Made by a program: the position numbers and the translations under genes | Part shown: positions 19,949-28,676 of the stretch, one piece after another | Layout: each line of letters starts with the position of its first letter | How positions within the stretch are numbered: position 1 is the first letter of the stretch | Notes under the pieces: generated by a model | The model's database searches: none | Told to the model about the DNA's origin: nothing | What the model saw: only the letters and a program-made list of their open reading frames with translations | NCBI GenBank assembly: GCA_022826005.1 | Contig: JAJDVT010000141.1 | Coordinates: 62,001 to 126,000 of the forward strand | Origin: Gemmatimonadota bacterium | Lineage (GTDB): Bacteria > Gemmatimonadota > Gemmatimonadetes > Longimicrobiales > Gaopeijiaceae | Reading direction: 5' to 3' | DNA length: 64,000 nucleotides

Positions 19949-19988
19949 TGTCACAGCAATTGTGCGCGGCTGGAAGCGTCCGCGATGA
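19934..19988 (+). CDS. Possible 17-residue leader peptide before yqeK
   Basis: An ATG at 19934, inside the right half of the repeat element, opens MSTILVTAIVRGWKRPR and stops at a TGA that overlaps the yqeK start (ATGA at 19985-19988). The overlap could couple yqeK translation to the leader. There is no Shine-Dalgarno sequence, and the ATG lies inside the proposed promoter or operator, so it may never be transcribed. Confidence 0.2.
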
Positions 19989-20584
19989 GCGAGCGCCCGC
20001 GTCCGCAGGGCCTGCACCCCCTCGTGTCGGCCGCCGCCAACGGTGACATCCCCGGCTGGGCCGTGGCCGGAGAGAACCGCCGCGCGCACATGTCGCGCGT
20101 TGCCCGCCTCCTCGAACGTTGGGGCCGGGAGCTGGGGCTGGGGAAGGACCACATTGCCAGGTGGCGGGCCGCCGGGCACCTCCACGACGCGCTTCGCGAC
20201 GCCGATCCGGCGAGGCTGGCGAACATTCTTCCGGGTCGGCTCAGGCGTCTCCCGCCGAGGGCGTACCATGGACCGGCCGCCGCCGCACTGCTGCTGCGCG
20301 ACGGCGTGCGCGACCGCGACCTGCTCCATGCGATCCGGTGGCATACGCTGGGCTCTCGCAAGTTCGGGACGCTGGGCAAGGCCCTGTGCGCCGCGGACGC
20401 GATCGAGCCCGGCCGCCGTGGGCGCCGCGGTTGGCGAAAGGAGCTGCGCGCCCGCTTCCCGCTGGAGGTCGACGAGGTCGTAACCGAAATCGTGCGCTAC
20501 CGGATTGATTACCTTTTACGGGCACGCCAGTTCGTGCATCCGCGAACCTTCAGGTTCTGGAATTCCCTCGTCAACGGGTCGTGA
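19985..20584 (+). CDS. YqeK-like HD-domain phosphohydrolase
   Basis: The 199-residue protein resembles YqeK, which in other bacteria hydrolyses Ap4A symmetrically. The HD-superfamily metal residues appear in order: AHMSRV, GHLHDAL, YHGPAAA and IRWHTLG; CAADAIEPGRRG is the YqeK-specific end block. The ATG at 19985 is in frame with NRRAHMSRVARLL, the first metal-binding helix, after a 35-residue lead-in. It is followed without a gap by a LytR_C protein gene; yqeK next to a LytR_C gene is a neighbourhood I associate with several phyla. Confidence 0.8.
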   Translation: MSERPRPQGLHPLVSAAANGDIPGWAVAGENRRAHMSRVARLLERWGRELGLGKDHIARWRAAGHLHDALRDADPARLANILPGRLRRLPPRAYHGPAAAALLLRDGVRDRDLLHAIRWHTLGSRKFGTLGKALCAADAIEPGRRGRRGWRKELRARFPLEVDEVVTEIVRYRIDYLLRARQFVHPRTFRFWNSLVNGS

Positions 20585-21073
20585 ATGCAGCGCATTCTCA
20601 AGACAGCGCTCCTGGTAGTCGTGGGCGGCGGGGCGTTGATCCTGGCGGTTTCGGCGATCGGCCAATGGGTTCCCGATGACACCGCTCCGGCCGGCCAGCC
20701 CCTGCTGGCGAGAGGCGCGGAGAGGATCACGGTGGAGGTGCTGAACGCGGGGGGAGTCGACGGGATGGCCCGCGTCGCCACCGGCCACCTCCGCAACGTC
20801 GGCTTCGATGTGGTGAACGTGGGCAACGCTTCCACCTTCGACCAGGATTCGACCGTGGTGATCGACCGCGCGGGGAGCCTGCAGCGGGCTGCCGCGGTTG
20901 CCGATGCACTGGGCGTCCGGTCGGTGACCAACGAGCCGGACCCGAATCTGTTCGTGGATGTGACCGTACGGTTGGGTTCGGACTGGGTGGCGCCAGCGGC
21001 CCAGGCCGAGGACGGACAGGAAGAGGGCGGCCTGCTGGACTGGCTCAGGCGGGTGGTGGGGCGGGGGCGCTAG
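20585..21073 (+). CDS. LytR C-terminal-domain membrane protein
   Basis: The 162-residue protein has one N-terminal membrane anchor (about residues 5-27, LLVVVGGGALILAVSAIG) followed by a LytR_C-like domain: ITVEVLNAGGVDGMARVATGHLR, then FDVVNVGNA and VIDRAG. This domain occurs C-terminally in LytR-CpsA-Psr proteins and in small stand-alone anchored proteins of unknown function in the cell envelope. The C-terminal 30 residues are acidic and then basic. The ATG directly follows the yqeK stop, so the two genes are one unit. Confidence 0.75.
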   Translation: MQRILKTALLVVVGGGALILAVSAIGQWVPDDTAPAGQPLLARGAERITVEVLNAGGVDGMARVATGHLRNVGFDVVNVGNASTFDQDSTVVIDRAGSLQRAAAVADALGVRSVTNEPDPNLFVDVTVRLGSDWVAPAAQAEDGQEEGGLLDWLRRVVGRGR

Positions 21074-21100
21074 CAGCTCAGGGGAAAGACGCAATAGACG

Positions 21101-21889
21101 ATGGCGAGAAAGCGTACGAGGAAGGCACGTTCCGGGCCGGCGGGCTCCGGCAGGGGCAAGTCGGCCCCGGAGGGCAAGGGGGGGAAGGAAGAGGCGGCGA
21201 AGAAGGGCGAACGCAGAAAGGGCGGTTGGCGTGAAACACTGAAGATGCTTGTGCAGGTCGCAGTGATCTTCGTCATTGTGCGTTTCTTTCTGATCCAGAC
21301 CTTCGTCATCGACTCGGGCTCGATGGAGCGGACCCTGCTGGTCGGCGACTTCCTGCTGGTAAACCGTGCCGCCATGGGCTCGGAGATTCCCTTCACCGGC
21401 GTTCGCATCCCCGGCTACTCGGAACCGCGGCGAGGCGACGTACTGGTCTTCGATCCACCCCACGACGACACGCTCATCCTCGTCAAGCGGCTTGTCGGCC
21501 TGCCCGGCGACACCCTCCAGATGCGCGACAAGATCCTCCTGCTGAACGGCGAAGCGCAGGACGAGCCCTACGTCGTGCTGACCCCCGACCGGGACCGCTC
21601 GGACCCCGGCATGATGTGGCAGCAGCAGATCCTGCTGGGCGGGCCCAGGGACGACTACTGGCCAACCCGCGACAACTGGGGTCCCCTGGTGATTCCGCCC
21701 GGCCGCTACTTCATGCTGGGCGACAATCGCGACACCAGTCTGGACGCGCGCGTCTGGGGGCTGATCGAGCGATGGCGCTTCGAAGGGCGGGTGATGGCGA
21801 TTTATTTCTCGTACAACCGCAACTCACTGGGGCCGTTCCCCTGGCTCCGGGAGATCCGCTGGGGCCGCATCTTCGACCGGGTGCGCTGA
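21101..21889 (+). CDS. lepB: Signal peptidase I (LepB)
   Basis: The 262-residue membrane protease removes Sec and Tat signal peptides on the outer face of the inner membrane. A highly basic N-terminal tail of about 40 residues precedes a single transmembrane segment (LVQVAVIFVIVRFFLI). The catalytic Ser is in DSGSMERTL and the general-base Lys is in LVKRLVGLPGD; GRYFMLGDNRDTSLDAR is box E. The 3' end overlaps the end of rlmN, on the other strand, by 66 bases. Confidence 0.95.
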   Translation: MARKRTRKARSGPAGSGRGKSAPEGKGGKEEAAKKGERRKGGWRETLKMLVQVAVIFVIVRFFLIQTFVIDSGSMERTLLVGDFLLVNRAAMGSEIPFTGVRIPGYSEPRRGDVLVFDPPHDDTLILVKRLVGLPGDTLQMRDKILLLNGEAQDEPYVVLTPDRDRSDPGMMWQQQILLGGPRDDYWPTRDNWGPLVIPPGRYFMLGDNRDTSLDARVWGLIERWRFEGRVMAIYFSYNRNSLGPFPWLREIRWGRIFDRVR

Positions 21890-23167
21890 GTCTTCGCGGG
21901 CGGCACTTGTCGTTCGAGTCGCCGCCGGCGCCCGCTTTCCGGCCGGCCGCCCGCCCCGCCCGGGCCGTCGCAGCCCCGGATACCGGGTCGCGCGCAGCTG
22001 CCCGCACGCCGCGTCGATGTCGCGTCCCCTTGGTTCCCGCACCGCCGCGGCGACGCCCGCCTCCTCCAGCCCCTCCCGGAAGGCCTGGATCCGCTTCCTG
22101 TGGCTGGGCCGCCAGTCCACGTAGGGAATCGGGTTGAAGGGGATGAGGTTCACGAAGGCCTGCACCCGCCTGGCCAGCCCGGCGAGCCGGGGGAGCTGGG
22201 CGAGGTCGTCGTTGACGCCGTGGATCATCGTGTACTCGAAGGTGATGCGGCGGCCGCCGCGGCGGTTGAAGGCCTCGAGCGCCGTCATCAGCCGGTCGAG
22301 CGGGTAACGCTTCTCCAGCGGGATGAGTTCGCGCCGCAGCTCCGGTTGGGGCGCGTGCAGGGAGAGCGCCAGGCGGAACTGCTCGCGGCGTGCGGCGAGG
22401 GCCTCGATCCCGGGGATGACGCCCACCGTCGACACGGTGATGCGACGCGCGCCCAGGCCATAGCCGCGGTTGAGGATCGTAAGCGCGGGGAAGACCGCCT
22501 TGCGGTTCGCCAGCGGCTCGCCCATCCCCATGAAGACGACGTTTGACACGCTGCCCATGCCGCGCTCGCCGGCCCAGCGCGCGGAAGCCCGGTACTGGCC
22601 GGCGATCTCTGCCGCCGAGAGTTGGCGCCCGAACCCGGACCACCCGGTGGCGCAGAACCGGCACGCCAGCGCGCAGCCGGCCTGGGACGAGATGCACAGG
22701 GTGAGGCGGCCCGCTGCCGGGATGAGCACGCTCTCGACGACCTCGCCGCCGCGCAGCTTCCAGAGGTGCTTGGCGGTTCCGTCGGCCGAGACCGAGACGG
22801 TGGCGAGCGCGGGCTCCTCGAGGCGGAAGGACCGTTGGAGGGCGTCACGCTCGGGCAGCGGCAGGTTGGTCATTGCGGCGACGGAGCGGGCGTCGCCGGC
22901 GTGTACCCAGCGTATGACCTGGCGGGCGCGGTAGGCGGGCTGGCCGCGCGCGCGAAAGTGGGTCTCGAGGGCTTCGCCGAGCTCCTCCGGGGTCAGACCG
23001 AGAAGGTTGGGCCGACGCGAAACAGCGTCGGAGCGGGCGGATTCGGCGTCGGGGCGAGCGGAAGTCACGGTGTCGGCGGTTTGCTCGGGTGCGGGTCGGA
23101 GTGCGTGTGTACAGCCCCGTGGACGGTGCTCGGCGGCATCCGCGGGTGCTGGCGCGGATTCTGCCAT
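21824..23167 (-). CDS. rlmN: Dual-specificity 23S rRNA/tRNA adenine C2-methyltransferase (RlmN)
   Basis: The 447-residue radical-SAM enzyme methylates C2 of A2503 in 23S rRNA and A37 in some tRNAs. The cluster motif is CALACRFC; SNVVFMGMGEPLAN and FEYTMIHGVND are family blocks. The second catalytic Cys lies in DIDAACGQLR. About 50 N-terminal residues before NLLGLTPEELGEAL and 50 C-terminal residues (Arg/Pro/Ala-rich) are unconserved. The ATG at 23167 lacks a Shine-Dalgarno sequence, and a GTG at 23068 would remove most of the extension. The tail overlaps the lepB 3' end. Confidence 0.94.
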   Translation of the reverse strand: MAESAPAPADAAEHRPRGCTHALRPAPEQTADTVTSARPDAESARSDAVSRRPNLLGLTPEELGEALETHFRARGQPAYRARQVIRWVHAGDARSVAAMTNLPLPERDALQRSFRLEEPALATVSVSADGTAKHLWKLRGGEVVESVLIPAAGRLTLCISSQAGCALACRFCATGWSGFGRQLSAAEIAGQYRASARWAGERGMGSVSNVVFMGMGEPLANRKAVFPALTILNRGYGLGARRITVSTVGVIPGIEALAARREQFRLALSLHAPQPELRRELIPLEKRYPLDRLMTALEAFNRRGGRRITFEYTMIHGVNDDLAQLPRLAGLARRVQAFVNLIPFNPIPYVDWRPSHRKRIQAFREGLEEAGVAAAVREPRGRDIDAACGQLRATRYPGLRRPGRGGRPAGKRAPAATRTTSAAREDSAHPVEDAAPADLPEPGERPQ

Positions 23168-23280
23168 GGACTGTTAAGTTTACCGCGAGAATTCGTCCGG
23201 CGCCGCCGCCAGCAAGCCGTGGCCGAGATCACCGCGCGGCACCGTCGGCCGGGAACCGTTGGATCACCGGAGGCGGAATT

Positions 23281-25065
23281 GTGGCGAGAGCCCGGAAAAG
23301 CGCGACGACGATGCGCAGTGCGGGAGCGGGCATGGTCGACCTGGAGATGGCCGGCAGCGAGGTGCGGATTGCGGGGTGGGTGCACCGCCGCCGGGACCTG
23401 GGCGGTCTGGTGTTTCTCGACGTGCGCGACCGTTCGGGGGTGCTGCAGGCGTCGGCGGGGCCGGACTGGTCGTCTGGGAGTGCGCTGGAGGCCGTGCGGG
23501 GGCTGGGGGTGGAGGACGTGATCGCGATCCGCGGGGTGGTGACGCCTCGCCCGGAAGAAGCCCGCAATCCGGACATGGCCACCGGCGATGTCGAGGTGCA
23601 GATCGCCGAACTGGAGGTCCTCAACAGGGCACGCACCCCGGCGATCCCGGTCTACCGCCCGCCGGAGGAGGAGCTGCCATCGGAGAAGCTGAGGCTGCGG
23701 CACCGCGTGCTGGACCTGCGCCGCCGGGAGCTGCAGGCGCGGCTGGAGCTTCGCCACCGGCTGATGCTGGCGGTGCGCAACTACTTCCATGAGGAGGGCT
23801 TCGTCGAGATCGAGACGCCGATCCTGACCAAGCCCACACCGGAGGGCGCGCGCGACTTCCTGGTGCCGAGCCGCGTCCACCCGGGCGAGTTCTTCGCGCT
23901 GCCGCAGAGCCCGCAGATCTACAAGCAGCTGCTGATGATCGCGGGTTTCGACCGCTACGTGCAGATCGCGCGCTGCTTCCGCGACGAGGACCTGCGCGCC
24001 GACCGCCAGCCGGAATTCACCCAGATCGACGTGGAGGCGTCGTTCGTCCAGCCCGACGACATCTACGGCTGGTGCGAGGGGCTGATGGCCAGGCTGGCGA
24101 AGGTGGCCGGGATCGAAGCGGGCCCTCCCTTCACGCGGATCACCTACCACGACGCCATGGAGCGCTTCGGCTCTGACCGGCCCGACCTCCGCTACGGCCT
24201 CGAAATCGCCGACTACAGCGAGGTACTCGGCGCCCTCGACTTCCGGATCCTGCAGGGTGCCGTGGCCCGGGGCGGCCGCATCCGCGGCCTCCGCCTGGAG
24301 GGCGGCGCCCGCCTTACCAGGAAGCAGATCGACGCGATCGAGCAGGCGGCCAGGACGGCGGGCGCCCCGGGCCTCCTCTGGGCGAAGATCCAGGAAGATC
24401 GCGCCACCGGCCCCCTCGGCCGGTTCTTCCGGGACGACACCCGCGCCCGCCTCGGCCTCGCCCCCGCCGACCTCCTCCTCGCGGCGGCCGGCCCCGACCG
24501 CATGACCTCCCCCGCGCTGGACGCCGCCCGCACGGCCTCGATCGCCGCCCTCGGCCTCCCGCGCGCCACCGGGCACGCCTGGCTCTGGGTGACCGGCTTC
24601 CCGCTCTTCGAGGACGCGGGCGACGGCACGCTCGCTGCCAACCACCACCCCTTCGTGCAGCCGCACCCCGACGACATCCACCTCCTCGATTCCGACCCCC
24701 TGGCGGTGCGCGGCCTCGCCTACGACCTGGTCTACAACGGCACCGAGCTGGGCTCGGGCAGCATCCGCCCGCACGACGCCGCGCTCCAGACCCGCATCCT
24801 GGCCCTGCTGGGGCTCGAGCCCGGCGAAATCGAGACCAAGTTCGGCTTTCTCCTCGAGGCGCTGCGTTCCGGCGCGCCTCCGCACGGAGGGATCGCCCTC
24901 GGCGTCGACCGCCTCGCGGCCCGGTTCTCCGGCGCCGCAAGCCTGCGCGACGTGATCGCGTTTCCGAAGACGACGGCGGCCCGCGCGCTCTTCGAGGGGG
25001 CGCCGGTGCCGGTCGCGGCGGCGGATCTCGCCGCACTCGGGATCTCGGTTGGAGCAGCGGAATGA
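23281..25065 (+). CDS. aspS: Aspartate-tRNA ligase (AspS)
   Basis: The 594-residue class IIb synthetase has an OB-fold anticodon domain (VRIAGWVHRRRDLGGLVFLDVRDRSG), motif 1 around FVEIETPILTKPTPEGARDF, motif 2 FRDEDLRADRQPEFTQID, a bacterial-type GAD insertion (about 290-410) and motif 3 GIALGVDRLAARFSG. The GTG at 23281 is chosen because GGAGG lies about eight bases upstream; the first homologous Met is ten codons later. It could be discriminating or non-discriminating: that cannot be told here, and no gatCAB is in the window. The stop overlaps phoH (ATGA). Confidence 0.96.
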   Translation: MARARKSATTMRSAGAGMVDLEMAGSEVRIAGWVHRRRDLGGLVFLDVRDRSGVLQASAGPDWSSGSALEAVRGLGVEDVIAIRGVVTPRPEEARNPDMATGDVEVQIAELEVLNRARTPAIPVYRPPEEELPSEKLRLRHRVLDLRRRELQARLELRHRLMLAVRNYFHEEGFVEIETPILTKPTPEGARDFLVPSRVHPGEFFALPQSPQIYKQLLMIAGFDRYVQIARCFRDEDLRADRQPEFTQIDVEASFVQPDDIYGWCEGLMARLAKVAGIEAGPPFTRITYHDAMERFGSDRPDLRYGLEIADYSEVLGALDFRILQGAVARGGRIRGLRLEGGARLTRKQIDAIEQAARTAGAPGLLWAKIQEDRATGPLGRFFRDDTRARLGLAPADLLLAAAGPDRMTSPALDAARTASIAALGLPRATGHAWLWVTGFPLFEDAGDGTLAANHHPFVQPHPDDIHLLDSDPLAVRGLAYDLVYNGTELGSGSIRPHDAALQTRILALLGLEPGEIETKFGFLLEALRSGAPPHGGIALGVDRLAARFSGAASLRDVIAFPKTTAARALFEGAPVPVAAADLAALGISVGAAE

Positions 25066-26075
25066 CGAACAGCGGGACCATGGTCGAACACCACCTCAGC
25101 GCCGAGGGTGCGGACCAGTTCATCCTCGCCGGGGTCGGCGACGCCAACTTCCGCGAGCTGGCGTCGCTCTTCGGCGTTCAGGTCGTGCTGCGCGGTGACT
25201 TCGTGCGGCTGGCGGGCGAAATCGGGTCGGTGACCAACTCGGCCCGTGTCGTCGAGCACATGATCGAGCTGGCCCGCCTCGGCAAGTCCTTCCCGGCGTC
25301 GGACGTGGCCCGCTTCGCCGCCAGCCTCGAGTCGCGCGACGGTCCGGACATCCGCAGCGACGACGAACGCCTGCGGATCGCGGTCCCCGGGGCGCGCCGG
25401 TCGATCTCGCCCCGCTCGGAGGGTCAGCGCGCGTACCTCCAGGCCATGGAGGACTCCGACATCGTGATCAGCATCGGACCCGCGGGGACCGGGAAGACCT
25501 ATCTGGCGGTGGCCCGCGCGGTCGACGAACTGTTCCGGAAGCGGGTGCGCCGAATCATCCTGGCGCGGCCCGCCGTGGAGGCCGGCGAGAACCTCGGATT
25601 CCTCCCCGGCGACCTCCAGGAAAAGGTGGACCCATACCTCCGGCCTCTCTACGACGCTCTTGAGGACATGATGCCCCCGGCACGCATGCAGAGGGGCATC
25701 GCCGACCGCACCATAGAGGTCGTTCCCCTCGCATACATGCGCGGGCGGACGCTTTCGGACGCCTTCGTGATCCTGGACGAAGCACAAAACGCGACCGCGG
25801 CCCAGATGAAGATGTTCCTGACCCGGATCGGGGTGAACTCGCGCGTCGTGATCACCGGCGACAAGACCCAGATCGACCTTCCTCCATCCCAGAAGTCGGG
25901 GCTGATTCAGGTCGAGGAGATCCTGAAGGACGTCAAGGGCATCGAGTTCGTGTACCTGGACGAACGGGACGTGACCCGCCACCGGCTGGTCAAGCAGATC
26001 GTCCTGGCCTACGCGGCCGCGGACAGGCGTCAGGCGGATGACGATGGCGATGAGCCGCAAGGGCCCGCGCGCTAG
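25062..26075 (+). CDS. PhoH-family ATPase (YbeZ-like)
   Basis: The 337-residue protein has a KH-like N-terminal part and a P-loop ATPase domain: GPAGTGKTYLAVA (Walker A), FVILDEAQNATAAQMKMFLTRIG (Walker B) and VITGDKTQIDLP. Homologues lie next to ybeY and act with it in RNA/ribosome maintenance; ybeY is two genes downstream here. It starts inside the aspS stop (ATGA), and its 3' end overlaps pgpH by 38 bases. The order phoH-pgpH-ybeY is the one known from Firmicutes. Confidence 0.93.
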   Translation: MTNSGTMVEHHLSAEGADQFILAGVGDANFRELASLFGVQVVLRGDFVRLAGEIGSVTNSARVVEHMIELARLGKSFPASDVARFAASLESRDGPDIRSDDERLRIAVPGARRSISPRSEGQRAYLQAMEDSDIVISIGPAGTGKTYLAVARAVDELFRKRVRRIILARPAVEAGENLGFLPGDLQEKVDPYLRPLYDALEDMMPPARMQRGIADRTIEVVPLAYMRGRTLSDAFVILDEAQNATAAQMKMFLTRIGVNSRVVITGDKTQIDLPPSQKSGLIQVEEILKDVKGIEFVYLDERDVTRHRLVKQIVLAYAAADRRQADDDGDEPQGPAR

Positions 26076-28251
26076 CTGGATCTCCGGAGTCCCGGGCCCG
26101 GCCTGGCCGGACGCGGTCGTCCACCACGCCGTCCGCCTTGCCGTCCTGCTGATCCTGGCTATCGGGCTGACGGTACTCTTCCCATCCGATCCCGGTGTCT
26201 CGATCGGCCGATTCCAGGCCGGGACGGTCGCCCACCAGGACGTCATCGCCGTGATCGACTTCGAGGTGCCGAAGAATCCCGGCGTGCTGCGGCGCGAGCG
26301 CGAGGAGGCTGCAGCGGCGGTGGTTCCCACCTTCATATACCGGGAGGCGGCGAAGGACTCGGCGGTCAGCGCGCTCGCCGCCTTCTTCGCGAGGGTCGAC
26401 TCGGCCGCGGCGGACGGCGGCGTCGCCGGTGTCGGAGTCGTGCTTTCGACTGCGCGAATCGACGCGGAACCCGAGCACATCCAGCTCCTCGCCGACAGTG
26501 ATGTCGCCCGCCGATTGCAGACGGACGCCTCGACGGCGATCACGACGCTGGCCACGCAGGGCGTCATGGCTCCCGAGGCGGCTTCCCGGCTTACCAACGA
26601 CTCCATTCGGGTGGTAAGGGGCGGTGTGGAAGCGGTGGTTGGCCGAAACACCGTGCTGTCGGGACGCCAGTTCTACGAAATCGCCCTGGAGAACCGCGAA
26701 CAGGGTCCCGAGACCCGCCTGCTGAGGCTGATCCTGGCCCGGTATCTGGCTCCGACCCTTCTGCCGGACACCCGCCGCACCGACCGGGAGACAGCTGCCG
26801 CCCGCGACACCGTGCCGGTCACCATTCGCCGCGTCCTGGAGGGCGAAGCGATCATCAGGGCGAACTCCCAGGTCGGGCCGGTCGAACTCCAGACCCTCGA
26901 CGCCTACCGGGCCAGTCTGCGGGCACGGGGGTATAACGTGGAGGGAACGAGTCTCGGCTCGGCCTTCGGGGGATTCCTCCTCAACTCGCTGATCCTCTCG
27001 ATCTTCGGGCTGCTGATGTTCTTCTTCCGCCCCGACATCTACCGCCAGTTCCGGTATATCGTAACCATTGCCGGGATCGGGGCGCTGTACATCGTCGGCG
27101 CCTACTTCGTGGCCCGTACCGAACTGCCCGCGGCATCGCTGCCGATCGTCTTCGTGACCGTGGCGCTGTCAATCATGTGGGATGGCCGGCTGGCGCTGAT
27201 CACGGCCTTCGTTCTCTGCACGCTGACCATCGCTCAGACGCCCTTCGCCTCGGCGGAGGTCTTCCTGGTGACGCTCACGGGCGGGGGGACCGCCGCGCTC
27301 ACGGTGCGAAGGTTCCGGCGCCTGGCGCAGCTCTGGATCTTTATCGCGATCACCGTGGCTGCGTACGCACTGGTCCTCTCCGCGCTCGAACTCAGGGGTG
27401 CCGAGATCCGCTATCTCGATGCCCTGGTGTGGGCGGTGCTCAGCACCATCGGTGGAGCGACCCTGGCGATCGGCTTTATCCCGGTCTTCGAATGGGTCAC
27501 CGGCATCACGACCGACCAGACCCTGATCGGCCTGTCGGATCCCAACCGGCCCCTGCTGCGGCGCCTCGCCGCGGAGGCGCCGGGCACCTTCGCACACTCC
27601 GTCCAGGTGGCGAACCTCGCAGAGGCTGGCGCGGACGACATCGGCGCGAACGCTCTGCTCTGCCGCGCTGGGGCGTACTACCACGATGTCGGAAAGCTGA
27701 TCAGCCCCGGATCCTTCATCGAGAACCAGGAAGGCGAGAACCCCCACGACAACATGGATCCCGCCACGTCGGCCGCGATCGTGCGCGACCACGTAGTGGA
27801 GGGCGCGAGGATGGCGCGCAGGCAGAAGGTGCCGCGGGTTGTGATCGACCATATCCTGGAGCACCACGGGGACCAGACCATCAGCTTCTTCTACGAGAAG
27901 GCCCGCGCCCGCGCCGAGGCCGAGAGACTGGAGGCGCCGGATCCCGAGGTGTTCCGGTACCCTGGGCCGCGCCCCCGCAGCCGGGAGACGGCGGTGCTGA
28001 TGCTCGCCGATTCGGTCGAGTCCGCGGCCCGCGCCATGAAGAATCCCACGCGGGAGCGGATTCGTCGCCTCATCGACGACATCTTCGCCGTGAAGCTCGA
28101 CCGGGGCCAGCTGGCCGACTGCCCGCTCACCCTGGAGGATCTGAGCCACCTCAAGCGGCGCTTCGCCCGCGTGCTGGGCGGGATCTACCATCGCCGAATC
28201 GACTATCCCGGGACCCGGCATCTCACTTCGGAAGGGGAGGCGGGCGGGTGA
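26038..28251 (+). CDS. Cyclic di-AMP phosphodiesterase PgpH-like (7TMR-HD)
   Basis: The 737-residue membrane protein has one N-terminal transmembrane helix, an extracytoplasmic 7TMR-HDED domain (about 60-300), a seven-helix membrane region (about 310-490) and a cytoplasmic HD domain. The HD motif residues are in FAHSVQVANLAE, AGAYYHDVGKL, IVRDHVVEG and ILEHHGDQ. In Listeria and Bacillus, PgpH degrades c-di-AMP, so this implies c-di-AMP signalling in the organism (inference). Three in-frame ATGs (26038, 26044, 26050) compete as start; the first overlaps phoH most. The stop overlaps the ybeY GTG. Confidence 0.9.
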   Translation: MTMAMSRKGPRASWISGVPGPAWPDAVVHHAVRLAVLLILAIGLTVLFPSDPGVSIGRFQAGTVAHQDVIAVIDFEVPKNPGVLRREREEAAAAVVPTFIYREAAKDSAVSALAAFFARVDSAAADGGVAGVGVVLSTARIDAEPEHIQLLADSDVARRLQTDASTAITTLATQGVMAPEAASRLTNDSIRVVRGGVEAVVGRNTVLSGRQFYEIALENREQGPETRLLRLILARYLAPTLLPDTRRTDRETAAARDTVPVTIRRVLEGEAIIRANSQVGPVELQTLDAYRASLRARGYNVEGTSLGSAFGGFLLNSLILSIFGLLMFFFRPDIYRQFRYIVTIAGIGALYIVGAYFVARTELPAASLPIVFVTVALSIMWDGRLALITAFVLCTLTIAQTPFASAEVFLVTLTGGGTAALTVRRFRRLAQLWIFIAITVAAYALVLSALELRGAEIRYLDALVWAVLSTIGGATLAIGFIPVFEWVTGITTDQTLIGLSDPNRPLLRRLAAEAPGTFAHSVQVANLAEAGADDIGANALLCRAGAYYHDVGKLISPGSFIENQEGENPHDNMDPATSAAIVRDHVVEGARMARRQKVPRVVIDHILEHHGDQTISFFYEKARARAEAERLEAPDPEVFRYPGPRPRSRETAVLMLADSVESAARAMKNPTRERIRRLIDDIFAVKLDRGQLADCPLTLEDLSHLKRRFARVLGGIYHRRIDYPGTRHLTSEGEAGG

Positions 28252-28676
28252 TCACCGTGCATGTCAACGCGACCGGGGCGAGCGACATTCCCCGCGCTCT
28301 GGTCCGCCGGGCGGTCACCGGGGTGCTGCGACGTGAGGGTGTCCGGAGCGCCGAGATGTCGGTCACCTTCACGAGCGATGCCGAAATCACCGAGCTCCAC
28401 AGCCGCTATCTGAAGCGTTCCGGCGCGACCGATGTCCTGTCTTTCGCGCTGCACGCCAGGGGCGAGGACCCGCTCGGCGACATCTACATCGGACACGGGC
28501 AGGCGCTAAGGCAGGCTGCGGCTGCCGGAGCCCCGCCGGAGGAGGAGATGGCGAGGCTGGCCGTGCACGGGACGCTCCACGTACTCGGGTACGATCATCC
28601 GGAAGGGCCCGAACGAGCGGGCTGCGAGATGTTTCGCTTGCAGGAAGAGGTGCTCAGGCAGGCGGTGGGAACGTGA
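28248..28676 (+). CDS. ybeY: Endoribonuclease YbeY
   Basis: The 142-residue zinc RNase is involved in 16S rRNA 3' maturation and ribosome quality control. The metal site HGTLHVLGYDH (H-x3-H-x5-H) is intact; the strand-loop LHSRYLKRSGATDVLSFAL is also typical. The GTG start overlaps the pgpH stop (GTGA), and the stop overlaps mgtE (GTGA). Confidence 0.95.
   Translation: MITVHVNATGASDIPRALVRRAVTGVLRREGVRSAEMSVTFTSDAEITELHSRYLKRSGATDVLSFALHARGEDPLGDIYIGHGQALRQAAAAGAPPEEEMARLAVHGTLHVLGYDHPEGPERAGCEMFRLQEEVLRQAVGT

Noticed and set aside
23171-23200. CTGTTAAGTTTACCGC in the rlmN/aspS spacer as an element copy
   Set aside because: It is AT-rich and promoter-like, but the arm spacing does not fit TGTAA-N8-TTACA.
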